Source: Pelagibacteraceae bacterium AG-325-E23
GTDB taxonomy: Bacteria; Pseudomonadota; Alphaproteobacteria; Pelagibacterales; Pelagibacteraceae
Assembly (NCBI GenBank): GCA_003282945.1
Contig: QBYG01000001.1
Span: forward strand, 54,074-118,073
Direction: 5' to 3'
DNA: 64,000 bases
In this document: positions 37,912-46,330 of the stretch, in pieces
How the letters are laid out: the number at the start of each line of letters is the position of its first letter
How positions within the stretch are numbered: position 1 is the first letter of the stretch
Program-made: the position numbers and the translations under genes
Notes under the pieces: generated by a model
The model's input: the letters and a program-made list of their open reading frames with translations, nothing else
The model's database searches: none
What the model was told of the DNA's origin: nothing

Positions 37912-38509
37912 TAAATATCCAAGGTTTTGCCTCTTTAATTTTATTTTCGTATGAAACTATTTTTTCAGATTTTTCTAATGACAAAGCGATGTCATCTAAT
38001 CCCTCAATTAGACATTTTTTCTTAAATTGATCTATTTCAAATTTAATTTCTTTATTACCAAAACTTATTGTTTGTTCAGGTAAATTTACAGAAATTTCTT
38101 CTTTTCTTTTCGAGTACTCTGAAATTTCTTTGATTTGATCCTCTGAAATTGTAATTGGCAAAATTCCGTTTTTAAAACAGTTATTATAAAATATATCTGC
38201 ATAACTTGAACTGATTACACAAGTTATTCCAAAATCCATTAAAGCCCATGGAGCGTGTTCTCTAGAAGAGCCACACCCAAAATTCTTTCCTGCAATCAAA
38301 ATTTTAGAATTATTATATGGACTATTATTTAAAATAAAGTCATCTATCTCTTTACCACTTTGATCATATCTCATTTCAAAAAATAAATTTTTTCCTAGTC
38401 CGGTTCTTTTTATGGTTTTTAAAAACTGTTTAGGAATTATCATATCTGTATCTATATTGACGATAGGTAGATAAGCTGGAATACTTTTTATTGAGATAAA
38501 TTTATTCAT
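37904..38509 (-). CDS. leuD: 3-isopropylmalate dehydratase small subunit
   Basis: The swivelling domain subunit of the aconitase-like isomerase. [21 protein letters not shown] and the [14 protein letters not shown] substrate loop are the LeuD signatures. It has 201 residues and sits one base from leuC in a leuC-leuD-leuB run. Confidence 0.96.
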   Translation of the reverse strand: MNKFISIKSIPAYLPIVNIDTDMIIPKQFLKTIKRTGLGKNLFFEMRYDQSGKEIDDFILNNSPYNNSKILIAGKNFGCGSSREHAPWALMDFGITCVISSSYADIFYNNCFKNGILPITISEDQIKEISEYSKRKEEISVNLPEQTISFGNKEIKFEIDQFKKKCLIEGLDDIALSLEKSEKIVSYENKIKEAKPWIFND

Positions 38510-39913
38510 TTAATTTTGGTATTTTCTAACATCATCTAAGTTTCCAGAAATTGCAGCTGCTGCAGCCATTGCCGGACTAACTAAATGTGTTCTACCACCT
38601 CTTCCCTGTCTACCCTCAAAATTTCTATTAGAGGTAGATGCACATCTTTCCTCAGGTTTAAGCTTGTCTGCATTCATTGCTAGACACATTGAACAGCCTG
38701 GCTCTCTCCATTCAAAGCCTGATTGTAAAAATATTTTATCTAAACCCTCTTGCTCTGCTTGCTCTTTAACTAAACCAGAACCTGGAACAATCATTGCATG
38801 TACATGTGATGCAACCTTTTTATCTTTTAATATTTTCGCAGCTTCTCTGATATCTTCTATTCTTCCATTAGTGCAGCTTCCTATAAAAACTTTATCAATC
38901 TTAATATCTTGAATGTTCGTATTTGGTTTTAATCCCATATAATTTAATGATCTATTAATTGAATTTTTTCTATCTGGGTCAGTTTCGCTTTCAGGATTGG
39001 GAACTTTACCGTCTATTTCAACTACATCCTGGGGAGATGTTCCCCAAGTTACCATTGGCTTAATTTGAGATCCATCTAATGTTAATTCTTTATCAAAGTT
39101 TGCATCCTTATCAGATTTCAATGTATGCCAATATCCTAAGGCTTTTTCCCAGTTTTCTCCTGTTGGTGACATTGGTTTACCTTTTAAATATTGAAATATC
39201 TTTTCATCTGGTTGAATTAGTCCTGCTCTTGCACCACCTTCAATCGTCATATTGCAAATCGTCATTCTTTGTTCAACACTTAGATTAGATATAAGGTTAC
39301 CAGCATACTCAATTACATAACCTGTACCGCCTGCTGTTCCTATTTTTCCAATTATCTGCAAGATGACATCCTTTGATGTTACACCGATAGGTAATGAACC
39401 ATTTACGCTAATTCTAAAGTTTTTAGATTTTTTTTGAACTAAAGTTTGTGTTGCTAAAACGTGTTCTACTTCTGAAGTTCCAATACCAAAAGCTAAAGCT
39501 CCAAACGCTCCATGAGTTGCAGTATGACTATCACCACAAACAATAATATTTCCAGGCTGAGTAAAACCTTGTTCAGGTCCTATAATATGTACAATGCCTT
39601 GTCTCTTATCATCCATTCCAAAAATCTCTACTCCAAATTCTTTGCAGTTTTTATTTAAAGTTTCAACTTGAATTCTCGAGTCTTCATCTGCGATACCTTT
39701 TGACCTGTCAGTTGTCGGAACATTATGATCTGCAACAGCAAGTGTTAGTTTAGGGTGTCTTACTTTTCTGTTTGAATTTCTTAAGCCTTCAAATGCTTGA
39801 GGGCTTGTGACTTCATGAATTAAATGTCTATCTACAAACAAAAGTGATGTACCATCAGGTTGTTCATCAACTAGATGATCGTTCCAAATTTTATCGTAAG
39901 TTGTAAAAGGCAT
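38510..39913 (-). CDS. leuC: 3-isopropylmalate dehydratase large subunit
   Basis: The [4Fe-4S] subunit of isopropylmalate isomerase. The cluster cysteines lie in [11 protein letters not shown] and in [10 protein letters not shown]; the [21 protein letters not shown] block is characteristic. It has 467 residues. It is 11 bases downstream of rplS, so leucine synthesis may be read through from the ribosomal-protein operon. Confidence 0.96.
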   Translation of the reverse strand: MPFTTYDKIWNDHLVDEQPDGTSLLFVDRHLIHEVTSPQAFEGLRNSNRKVRHPKLTLAVADHNVPTTDRSKGIADEDSRIQVETLNKNCKEFGVEIFGMDDKRQGIVHIIGPEQGFTQPGNIIVCGDSHTATHGAFGALAFGIGTSEVEHVLATQTLVQKKSKNFRISVNGSLPIGVTSKDVILQIIGKIGTAGGTGYVIEYAGNLISNLSVEQRMTICNMTIEGGARAGLIQPDEKIFQYLKGKPMSPTGENWEKALGYWHTLKSDKDANFDKELTLDGSQIKPMVTWGTSPQDVVEIDGKVPNPESETDPDRKNSINRSLNYMGLKPNTNIQDIKIDKVFIGSCTNGRIEDIREAAKILKDKKVASHVHAMIVPGSGLVKEQAEQEGLDKIFLQSGFEWREPGCSMCLAMNADKLKPEERCASTSNRNFEGRQGRGGRTHLVSPAMAAAAAISGNLDDVRKYQN

Positions 39914-39924
39914 TTAGAAAAAAA

Positions 39925-40467
39925 TTATTTTTTCTGTTCTTGATTTTCTTTCGGTTCTTCTGTTTTTAAAGGCTCTGCTTTAACTTCTTCTTTAGGAGCT
40001 TCTGCTTTAACTTCTTCTTTAGGAGCTTCTGTTTGAGGATCAGTTGATGGCATTACGTTTTCCTCAGTGACCTCATTAATTTTAGTTTCTAAATCAATTC
40101 CGATCGTCTTCTTTATTTTTTCTGCAATTCTTGCAGATTTACCAGTTCTATCCCTTAGATAGTATAATTTTGCTCTTCTTACTTTTCCTGATCTTACAAC
40201 TTTTATTGTATCTACAATTGGGCTGTATAAAGCAAAAGTTCTTTCTACACCCTCACCAAATGAAATTTTTCTAACAGTAAAAGATGAATTGATGTCTCTA
40301 CTCTTTTTTGCGATACATACACCTTCAAAATATTGAATTCTATCTCTTTTACCCTCCGTTATCCTAACGCCAACCTTAACTATGTCACCAGGGAAAAAAT
40401 CAGGATGTTTTCTCTCGGAAATAATTTTGTTTAAGTTTAATTTGTTTACTTCTTCAATATTTTTCAT
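39925..40467 (-). CDS. rplS: 50S ribosomal protein L19 with repeat-coded C-terminal tail
   Basis: The L19 body (about residues 1-120) shows [26 protein letters not shown] and [20 protein letters not shown]. Beyond it there is a tail of about 50 residues rich in Glu, Lys, Ala and Pro (units like EEVKAEAPK), partly coded by two identical 27-bp DNA repeats. The usual L19 is about 115-125 residues; this one is 180. The tail resembles that of S16 in the same operon. It is probably disordered and solvent-facing (inference). Confidence 0.94.
   Translation of the reverse strand: MKNIEEVNKLNLNKIISERKHPDFFPGDIVKVGVRITEGKRDRIQYFEGVCIAKKSRDINSSFTVRKISFGEGVERTFALYSPIVDTIKVVRSGKVRRAKLYYLRDRTGKSARIAEKIKKTIGIDLETKINEVTEENVMPSTDPQTEAPKEEVKAEAPKEEVKAEPLKTEEPKENQEQKK
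39977..40030 (-). repeat. Two identical 27-bp direct repeats in the rplS tail
   Basis: 39977-40003 and 40004-40030 are exact copies, each coding nine residues of the form EAPKEEVKA. The 27-bp period equals that of the repeats at the end of rpsP in the same operon, with related but not identical sequence. Confidence 0.9.
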
Positions 40468-40468
40468 T

Positions 40469-41152
40469 TTAATTTTTCTTATATTTTTGCCACAAGTCTG
40501 GTCTTCGGTCGCGTGTTATAGCCTCAGATTGGGATAAACGCCAGTCTTTAATTTTGGCGTGATCACCTGAAATTAGCACATTTGGGACCTTTTTTTCCTC
40601 CCAAACTTGAGGTTTTGTGAATTGCGGATATTCAAGAAGTCCATTCTCAAAACTCTCATCTCTTGAAGAATTAATATTACCTAGAATTCCTGGAATAAAT
40701 CTTAGAATAGAGTCTGTTACAACAAAGGCTGCAACTTCACCGCCTGACAATATAAAGTCACCAATGCTAATCTCTTCAATATCTCTACTCTCTAGTATTC
40801 TTTCATCTACTCCTTCGAAATGACCACAAATTAAATTGATTGTTTTTTCATTTGAAAACTCTCTTGCAAGTTTAGAATTAAAAACTTTTCCTCTTGGACT
40901 TAAATAAAGGGTTTTTTCTTTAGCCTTGATATTTGCATCTAATGAATTTGCCAAAACATCTGCTTTCATAATCATTCCATTTCCGCCACCATAAGGAGTG
41001 TCATCAACAGTTTTATGTTTGTCTAAAGCATAATCTCTTATATTTACTGTTTCTAAATCCCATTCTTTTCCTTTTGACTTGCCGAATAGGCCTTTGCTCA
41101 AATAACCTGGAAAGTATTCAGGATACAACGTAAATACTCTAGACAAAAACAT
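40469..41152 (-). CDS. trmD: tRNA (guanine37-N1)-methyltransferase
   Basis: A SPOUT trefoil-knot enzyme that methylates G37 of tRNAs to keep the reading frame. [41 protein letters not shown] and [12 protein letters not shown] are the family motifs. I start it at the ATG 41152-41150 ([15 protein letters not shown]), giving 227 residues, the normal size. The frame stays open for 85 more codons upstream, but only as an out-of-frame reading of the rpsP repeats. rimM, usually found between rpsP and trmD, is absent. Confidence 0.94.
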   Translation of the reverse strand: MFLSRVFTLYPEYFPGYLSKGLFGKSKGKEWDLETVNIRDYALDKHKTVDDTPYGGGNGMIMKADVLANSLDANIKAKEKTLYLSPRGKVFNSKLAREFSNEKTINLICGHFEGVDERILESRDIEEISIGDFILSGGEVAAFVVTDSILRFIPGILGNINSSRDESFENGLLEYPQFTKPQVWEEKKVPNVLISGDHAKIKDWRLSQSEAITRDRRPDLWQKYKKN

Positions 41153-41156
41153 TAAT

Positions 41157-41642
41157 CTATTTAGCCTCTTCCTTTGGTGCCTCTGTTTTAGCCTCTTCCT
41201 TTGGTGCTTCTGTTTTAGCCTCTTCCTTTGGAGCTTCTGTTTTAGCTTCTTCTTTTGGTGCTTCTGTTTTAGCCTCCTCTGTTTTAGCCTCCTCTGTTTT
41301 AGGAGCATCTGCTTTAGCTTCGCCACCCTCTTCAGTTTTCTTTCTATCTTTTTTTGGAATTGCTTTTTGAGGATTATTACCTTTTGCTGGCATAGGCATA
41401 ATCTCATTTTCCCCTAATAATCTTGCAACTCTGGTTGTTGGTTGTGCCCCTTGACCCAGCCAATACTTAACTCTCTCAACATCTAATCCCATTCTTTCTT
41501 TTTTTTCTCTCGGAATTAGAGGATTAAAAAAACCTAATTTTTCTATAAACCTTCCATCTCTTGGGAACCTACTATCAGCAACCACTATCTTATATACTGG
41601 TCTCTTCTTAGTTCCTCCCATTGATAAACGCATCTTTAACAT
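41157..41642 (-). CDS. rpsP: 30S ribosomal protein S16 with repeat-coded C-terminal tail
   Basis: The S16 body (about residues 1-85: [38 protein letters not shown] and [15 protein letters not shown]) is followed by a basic stretch and then a long tail of EEAKTEAPK units, for 161 residues in total against the usual 80-120. The final tail ends four bases before trmD. It is expressed with ffh upstream and trmD-rplS downstream. The tail is probably unstructured (inference). Confidence 0.95.
   Translation of the reverse strand: MLKMRLSMGGTKKRPVYKIVVADSRFPRDGRFIEKLGFFNPLIPREKKERMGLDVERVKYWLGQGAQPTTRVARLLGENEIMPMPAKGNNPQKAIPKKDRKKTEEGGEAKADAPKTEEAKTEEAKTEAPKEEAKTEAPKEEAKTEAPKEEAKTEAPKEEAK
41161..41298 (-). 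repeat. 27-bp tandem repeats in the rpsP tail
   Basis: Four tandem 27-bp units (41161-41187, 41188-41214, 41215-41241, 41242-41268) differ at only a few positions and each code nine residues of the form KTEAPKEEA. Two identical 15-bp shortened units follow (41269-41283, 41284-41298). The pattern suggests slippage expansion in frame. Confidence 0.92.
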
Positions 41643-41654
41643 TTGTTCTCCTAT

Positions 41655-43013
41655 TTATTTTAATTGATTAAAAAGTTCTGGTGGTATGCCTTTATCCATC
41701 ATCCCTTTTGTATTTCCTTTAGACATTTTTTTCATCATTTCTGACATCATCTTAAATTGCTTCAGCAATTTATTGATAGCGGCTACATCTGTTCCTGAGC
41801 CATTAGCAATTCTTTTTTTTCTAGAACCATCAATAATCTTAGGGTTTTCTCGTTCTTTTTTAGTCATTGATAGTATTACAGCTTCGTTTTGAGTAATTAT
41901 TTTCTCATCTACTCCAGCTTGATCCATTTGAGATTTAACTTTTGAAACACCTGGTAAAAAGGACATTATACCTTCAATACCACCCATTTTTTTCATTTGT
42001 TTTAACTGAGTTAAATAATCTTCTAACGAAAACTGACCTTTTTTTAATTTTTCCTCTGTTTTTTTTAATTTTTCTTCATCTAGATCTTCTGCAGCCTTTT
42101 CAACAAGAGAAACAATATCTCCCATACCCAAAATTCTATTAGCAATTCTATCTGGATGAAAGACCTCAAAATTTTCTATTTTTTCACCAACTCCTAAAAA
42201 TTTTATTGGAACATCTGCAACATATTTCATACTTAATGCTGCTCCACCCCTACCATCACCATCAGATCTTGTAAGAATAATACCAGTAAGATTAACTGTA
42301 CTTTTAAATTCTTTTGCTACATTAGCTGCAACTTGTCCAGTAAGGGAATCTGCAACTAGAATTGTTTCTGATGGATTGATAATACTTTCAATTTGTTTAA
42401 TTTCACTCATCATCTGTAAATCAATTTGAGTTCTTCCAGCTGTATCAAAGAGAATTACATCTGCTCCATTAAGGTTAGCAGCACTAATCGCTCTTCTACA
42501 AATATCTGCAGGAAGTTGATCTTTGATGACTGGAAGCGTTATTATATTATTTTGCTCACCCAAAAGCCTTAATTGCTCTTGTGCAGCTGGTCTATAGACA
42601 TCAAGACTAGCCATCATTACTTTTTTCTTTTTATTAATCTCTAAAAATCTAGCAAGTTTTGCAGTTGTAGTTGTTTTTCCTGAACCTTGAAGCCCAACAA
42701 GCATCATAGGGACCGGAGGTACTGCATTTAATTCTATTTCAGAATTTTTATCGCCTAAAAAAGAAATTAACTCATCGTTAACAACTTTAACCACCATCTC
42801 TCCAGGTGAAGTAGATCTGACGATCTCTTGGCCAAGAGCTTTAGGTTTCACTCTATTAATAAATTCTTTTACAACTTCTAAAGATACATCAGCCTCTAAT
42901 AGAGCAAGCCTAATCTCTCTCAAACCCTCATCCACTTGCTTTTCATCAAGCGAAGGCGCCTTTTTTAAAGAAGAAAATATTTCTTCAAATTTATTTGTTA
43001 AATTTTCAAACAT
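41655..43013 (-). CDS. ffh: Signal recognition particle protein Ffh (SRP54)
   Basis: The GTPase of the signal recognition particle, which targets membrane proteins to FtsY. The N domain is followed by P-loop LVGLQGSGKTTTTAKLA, DTAGRTQIDLQMM and LTRSDGDGRGGAAL. The methionine-rich M domain is at the C-terminus (GGIEGIMSFLPGVSK, then MMSEMMKKMSKG). I start it at the ATG 43013-43011 (MFENLTNKFEEIF), giving 452 residues. The frame continues 27 codons upstream through a structured RNA region whose translation (MRCLWQQRDRHQ) is not Ffh-like. A plausible GGA Shine-Dalgarno lies 7 bases before this ATG. Confidence 0.95.
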   Translation of the reverse strand: MFENLTNKFEEIFSSLKKAPSLDEKQVDEGLREIRLALLEADVSLEVVKEFINRVKPKALGQEIVRSTSPGEMVVKVVNDELISFLGDKNSEIELNAVPPVPMMLVGLQGSGKTTTTAKLARFLEINKKKKVMMASLDVYRPAAQEQLRLLGEQNNIITLPVIKDQLPADICRRAISAANLNGADVILFDTAGRTQIDLQMMSEIKQIESIINPSETILVADSLTGQVAANVAKEFKSTVNLTGIILTRSDGDGRGGAALSMKYVADVPIKFLGVGEKIENFEVFHPDRIANRILGMGDIVSLVEKAAEDLDEEKLKKTEEKLKKGQFSLEDYLTQLKQMKKMGGIEGIMSFLPGVSKVKSQMDQAGVDEKIITQNEAVILSMTKKERENPKIIDGSRKKRIANGSGTDVAAINKLLKQFKMMSEMMKKMSKGNTKGMMDKGIPPELFNQLK

Positions 43014-43030
43014 AATCACATCCAGCAAGT

Positions 43031-43111
43031 ATCGCACCAGTGGGCGAACTCTCGCTGACTGGTGTCGATCTCTTTGTTGCCAAAGACACCGCAAATTGCT
43101 GTATTTTGCGG
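43031..43111 (-). ncRNA. Three-hairpin structured RNA in the ffh leader
   Basis: Read on the minus strand, three hairpins follow with only 1-2 bases between them. Hairpin 1 (43111-43089) has stem CCGCAAA/TTTGCGG and a 9-base loop. Hairpin 2 (43086-43071) has stem TCTTTG/CAAAGA closed by a GCAA tetraloop of the GNRA type. Hairpin 3 (43069-43031) has stem ATCG-CACCAGT/ACTGGTG-CGAT with one bulged A and a nested GCGA/TCGC helix above an internal loop. The stretch is much richer in G+C than its surroundings. It lacks the GGAAGGAAGCAGCC-like core of SRP RNA. It is either a cis-acting leader of ffh or an independent small RNA. Confidence 0.7.
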
Positions 43112-43123
43112 AAACGGCGATAA

Positions 43124-43149
43124 ACTATAATAGAGGTTCAAAATGTCAA
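43124..43149 (-). promoter_or_regulatory. Likely promoter of the ffh leader, opposed by a dapF -10 box
   Basis: On the minus strand TTGACA (43149-43144) is followed by overlapping -10 candidates, TATAGT after 14 bases or TAGTTT after 16. The predicted RNA start near 43116 lies just ahead of the first leader hairpin. On the plus strand a perfect TATAAT (43126-43131) overlaps it and may serve dapF, but without a good -35 box. Confidence 0.5.
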
Positions 43150-43173
43150 TAAATAAGTTAAATACTGAAGTAT

Positions 43174-43998
43174 ATGGAATTTAAAGCTTTTAAAATGGAT
43201 GGTCTTGGCAATGATTTTGTAATTATTGACCAAAGACAAAAAAATATAGAATTAAGCAAAGACCAAATTGTTAAGATTTGTGATAGAGATTTTGTTGGCT
43301 GTGACCAACTAATCTATATTAACAAAAGTAATGATACTGATGCTGAACTAGTATTTTATAATTCTGATGGCTCTGGGTCAGATGCATGTGGAAATGGCAC
43401 AAGATGTGTTGCGTACTTACTATCAAAAGAAAAAAACAAAAAAAGTATAAACCTTCTAGTAGCATCAAAACAGTTAAATTCAAACCTACTTGATGATGGT
43501 CAAGTTGAAACAATAATTGGCTTACCAAAAACTAATTGGAAAGAAATTCCTTTATCTGAAAATCTAGATACCAAAAATTTAGGTATAAGTATAAGAGATG
43601 AAAACAACCAAGAAATATCTGGTGGTATTGCTGTAAATGTAGGTAACCCTCATACTATTTTCTTTGTTAATGAAATAGAAAATTTTAATATAGAGAAAAT
43701 TGGACCTGAGATTGAAAATCATGAATTATTTCCAGAAAAATGCAATTTAACACTCGCACAAAAAATAAATAAAAATTATTATAAAGTTAAAGTTTGGGAA
43801 AGAGGTGCAGGCTTAACAAAAGCATGTGGAACCGCTGCTTGTGCAACAGCAGTAGCAGCAAATTTAGAAAATTTAGAAAATTCTAGAACTGAAATTGAAT
43901 TTAGTTTAGGAAAATTAGTAATTTATATTGACGAAAATCAACAAATTCATATGAAAGGTCCAGTGTCTAGTATCAAAGAAATAGACATAAATATTTAA
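43174..43998 (+). CDS. dapF: Diaminopimelate epimerase
   Basis: Interconverts LL- and meso-diaminopimelate for lysine and peptidoglycan. The N-terminal MDGLGNDFVIID block and the two catalytic cysteines, in SDACGNGTRC and in LTKACGTAACA, are present. It has 274 residues. The ftsY ATG shares the last base of the dapF stop codon. The methylthiotransferase gene often found between dapF and ftsY in alphaproteobacteria is absent. Confidence 0.95.
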   Translation: MEFKAFKMDGLGNDFVIIDQRQKNIELSKDQIVKICDRDFVGCDQLIYINKSNDTDAELVFYNSDGSGSDACGNGTRCVAYLLSKEKNKKSINLLVASKQLNSNLLDDGQVETIIGLPKTNWKEIPLSENLDTKNLGISIRDENNQEISGGIAVNVGNPHTIFFVNEIENFNIEKIGPEIENHELFPEKCNLTLAQKINKNYYKVKVWERGAGLTKACGTAACATAVAANLENLENSRTEIEFSLGKLVIYIDENQQIHMKGPVSSIKEIDINI

Positions 43999-44915
43999 TG
44001 GGTATTTTTGAAAAGTTCAAATTAGGTTTTAAAAAAAGTGCTGACAGTATTTCCTCTGGACTTAGAGAAATAATCGTAAAAAAAGAAATTGATGATGAAA
44101 CATTAAATAAGATTGAAGAATTTTTGATTAGTTCTGATGTTGGTATTGATGCCTCATCTGAAATAAAAAGTATTATCTCTCAAAAAAAAATAGATCCAAA
44201 AAAAAATGCAGTTGAGGAAATAAATTTAATTCTTAAGGAGTATATCCTGGAATTGATGATACCTTTGGAAAGAAAAGATTTTTTTGAAAAAAAAGAAAAT
44301 ATAAATGTAACATTAGTATCTGGTGTGAACGGAGTAGGTAAAACTACGACTATAGGAAAAATTGGTAAAATATTTAAAGATAACGGCTCAGAAGTAATAT
44401 TTTCTGCTTGCGATACCTTTAGGGCAGCAGCTATTGATCAGCTAGAATCTTGGTCTGATAAAGTTGGCGCAACAATTATTAAATCAAATCCAGGATCTGA
44501 CCCAGCTTCAGTTGCGTATAAGGCGATAGAACACGCAAAAAACAACAATATTAGTCAGGTACTTATTGATACAGCTGGCAGATTACAAAATAAGAAAAAT
44601 TTGATGGATGAATTTAAAAAAATTGCAAATGTCATTAAAAAGACAGATGAAAGCGCGCCACAGGATGTAATCTTAGTTTTAGATGCAACATCAGGGCAAA
44701 ATATAATAAATCAATTAGAAGAATTTGATAAAATTATTAAAATCACAGGTCTAATTATGACCAAACTTGATGGAACAGCTAAAGGTGGAGTATTAATTGC
44801 TATCTCAAAAAAATATAAAGTACCAATTATTGGATTAGGTCTTGGTGAAAAAATTGATGATTTACAAATATTTAATGCAGAGCAATTTGCAGATGCTTTT
44901 ACTCAATTTAATTGA
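43998..44915 (+). CDS. ftsY: Signal recognition particle receptor FtsY
   Basis: The SRP receptor GTPase at the inner membrane. It has 305 residues, so only the NG core with a very short N-terminal lead; the long acidic A domain of E. coli FtsY is missing. P-loop SGVNGVGKTTTIGKIG, CDTFRAAAIDQLE, DTAGRLQNKKNLM and TKLDGTAKGG are clear. Its partner ffh is divergently encoded about 1 kb away. Confidence 0.95.
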   Translation: MGIFEKFKLGFKKSADSISSGLREIIVKKEIDDETLNKIEEFLISSDVGIDASSEIKSIISQKKIDPKKNAVEEINLILKEYILELMIPLERKDFFEKKENINVTLVSGVNGVGKTTTIGKIGKIFKDNGSEVIFSACDTFRAAAIDQLESWSDKVGATIIKSNPGSDPASVAYKAIEHAKNNNISQVLIDTAGRLQNKKNLMDEFKKIANVIKKTDESAPQDVILVLDATSGQNIINQLEEFDKIIKITGLIMTKLDGTAKGGVLIAISKKYKVPIIGLGLGEKIDDLQIFNAEQFADAFTQFN

Positions 44916-44925
44916 TTAAATTTTT
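44905..44925. terminator. Possible A+T-only bidirectional terminator between ftsY and the convergent unknown gene
   Basis: AATTTA (44905-44910) and TAAATT (44917-44922) can pair across a 6-base loop and run into a T stretch. The element overlaps both stop codons of the convergent genes. With no G-C pairs it would be weak. Confidence 0.3.
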
Positions 44926-45468
44926 AGAAACCAAAGGTTTTTGAAGTTTACATTCAAAATTATTATCATGAGATTTATAGCCACATATTTTTGCATAAGA
45001 TGAAATTATAAAATTCAATTTACCTGAATTTTCAAAATTGTTTAATTCATTATTTTTTATATTATACTGTAAATTTTGATTGAAACTCTTTTTACCACTG
45101 ACTAAAATTAGAGTATTATTATCATTTAAAAGATAATATGCGAAATCTTCTGGAAATAATGGATAAGAATAATTTTTAAATAATTTTTTTATTTTTTTTG
45201 GAAACCATTCATATGTTATTAAAGGATAATCTGTATTCGATAAGTGATCGAATAAATATAAATCTTGGGGGTAATCATTCAAATAATTTGAATTTTCTCC
45301 CTTTGCAATAATCGCTTTACTTCTTGTCTTAAAATATAAAGTAAATTCATTATCATAAGATTTCATTTTACCTATATGAAAATATTTATTATTATTTGTA
45401 TGATTAATGTCGCCAATGGTAAGTTGTGGATAAATTATAAGCAAAAATAAAATAATCTTTTTCGTCAC
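44908..45468 (-). CDS. Secreted protein of unknown function
   Basis: I do not recognise this 186-residue protein. It begins with a clear Sec-type signal (MTKKIILFLLIIYPQLTIG, cleavage probably near residue 19-20), so it is likely periplasmic. The rest is rich in Asn, Tyr and Lys, with blocks such as LYFKTRSKAIIAKGE and a C-terminal pair of cysteines (KICGYKSHDNNFECKL) that could form a disulfide. It converges on ftsY with an 8-base overlap. Upstream by about 50 bases on the same strand is an alpha/beta hydrolase gene, possibly cotranscribed. Confidence 0.65.
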   Translation of the reverse strand: MTKKIILFLLIIYPQLTIGDINHTNNNKYFHIGKMKSYDNEFTLYFKTRSKAIIAKGENSNYLNDYPQDLYLFDHLSNTDYPLITYEWFPKKIKKLFKNYSYPLFPEDFAYYLLNDNNTLILVSGKKSFNQNLQYNIKNNELNNFENSGKLNFIISSYAKICGYKSHDNNFECKLQKPLVSKNLIN

Positions 45469-45517
45469 AAATTTAATTTTAATAAAAAAATTGATTATAG
45501 TTTGTTTAAATTGTGTC

Positions 45518-46330
45518 TTAATTTAATTTGCTTATAAACAATCTAAGTGATCTTACTAAATTTTCATTAAAATCCATCATGTGATCATCATTCTCTATAA
45601 AATAACTATATTTTTGACTTTTATATTCTGAATATATTTCCTTTCCCATAGAGAAAGGTACAATCCTATCTTTTTCACCATGCATAACTAATAACGGTGA
45701 ATTATTCATATTTAATTTGTCAATCGAGTTGAATTTGTCTTTTAATAAAATACTTACAGGAAGATAGGGGTAATATTTTTTAGCTAAGGTTTCCATTGAA
45801 GTAAAGGGAGACTCGAGGATAACTCCAGAAAATGAATTATCTTTTGCAAGATTAATGGCTATAGCAGTTCCAAGAGACTCGCCGTATAAAATAATATTTT
45901 TATCTTCTATTTCTTTTAAATTAAGCCATTTTTTAGCGGCAAGAGCATCCTCATATAAACCAGACTCAGATGGTTTTCCTTTGTTTCCACTAAAACCCCT
46001 ATAAGCAAAAATTAGATAATTTACATCCATTTTTTCAAATTCATTTAGTTTATAAATTCTGTTATCAAGTTTGCCTGCATTCCCATGAAAAAATAAGATT
46101 GTTTTAAAGTTTTTATTTTTAAAAAAATACCATCCAACTAGATCGTCTTTTGAATTTACTGATATTTTTTGAATTTTATGAGTTAATGGACCTTCATCTA
46201 AATAGTTATTTTCACCTGGATGGTAAAGAAGGTTTCTTTGGTAAAAGTAAATAAACAAGCAAATAATAATATAAATTAAAGGAATAAAAAAAAGTAATTT
46301 TGATAATGTCATTTTAAAATTAATTCTCAT
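45518..46330 (-). CDS. Membrane-anchored alpha/beta hydrolase (Bem46/YfhR type)
   Basis: A 270-residue serine hydrolase with one N-terminal membrane segment (about residues 8-30), so the hydrolase domain is probably tethered to the membrane. Family features are the FFHGNAGKLDNR oxyanion block, nucleophile elbow YGESLGTAIA, Asp in HGEKDRIVPF and His in NDDHMMDF. The substrate is unknown. Its start overlaps the MFS stop by 11 bases; Met7 (46312) is an alternative start just outside that overlap. Confidence 0.83.
   Translation of the reverse strand: MRINFKMTLSKLLFFIPLIYIIICLFIYFYQRNLLYHPGENNYLDEGPLTHKIQKISVNSKDDLVGWYFFKNKNFKTILFFHGNAGKLDNRIYKLNEFEKMDVNYLIFAYRGFSGNKGKPSESGLYEDALAAKKWLNLKEIEDKNIILYGESLGTAIAINLAKDNSFSGVILESPFTSMETLAKKYYPYLPVSILLKDKFNSIDKLNMNNSPLLVMHGEKDRIVPFSMGKEIYSEYKSQKYSYFIENDDHMMDFNENLVRSLRLFISKLN

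Noticed and set aside
41161..41298. Tandem repeats as a CRISPR or mobile-element signal
   Set aside because: Units are directly adjacent, in frame and protein-coding, with no spacers or terminal inverted repeats.
41153..41407. An 85-codon upstream extension of trmD rich in Lys, Gln and Arg
   Set aside because: It is the rpsP repeat region read in another frame; the TrmD family begins at the MFLSRVF start at 41152.
43014..43094. A 27-codon upstream extension of ffh
   Set aside because: It reads through the hairpin region and is unlike any Ffh N-terminus; MFENL at 43013 has a Shine-Dalgarno and fits the family.
43031..43111. SRP (4.5S) RNA gene next to ffh
   Set aside because: The conserved GGAAGGAAGCAGCC-like core and single long helix are absent on both strands, despite the attractive location.
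43126..43150. Possible tRNA T-arm (GGTTCAAA) upstream of dapF
   Set aside because: Flanking bases do not form a T stem, and no acceptor or anticodon arm can be drawn.
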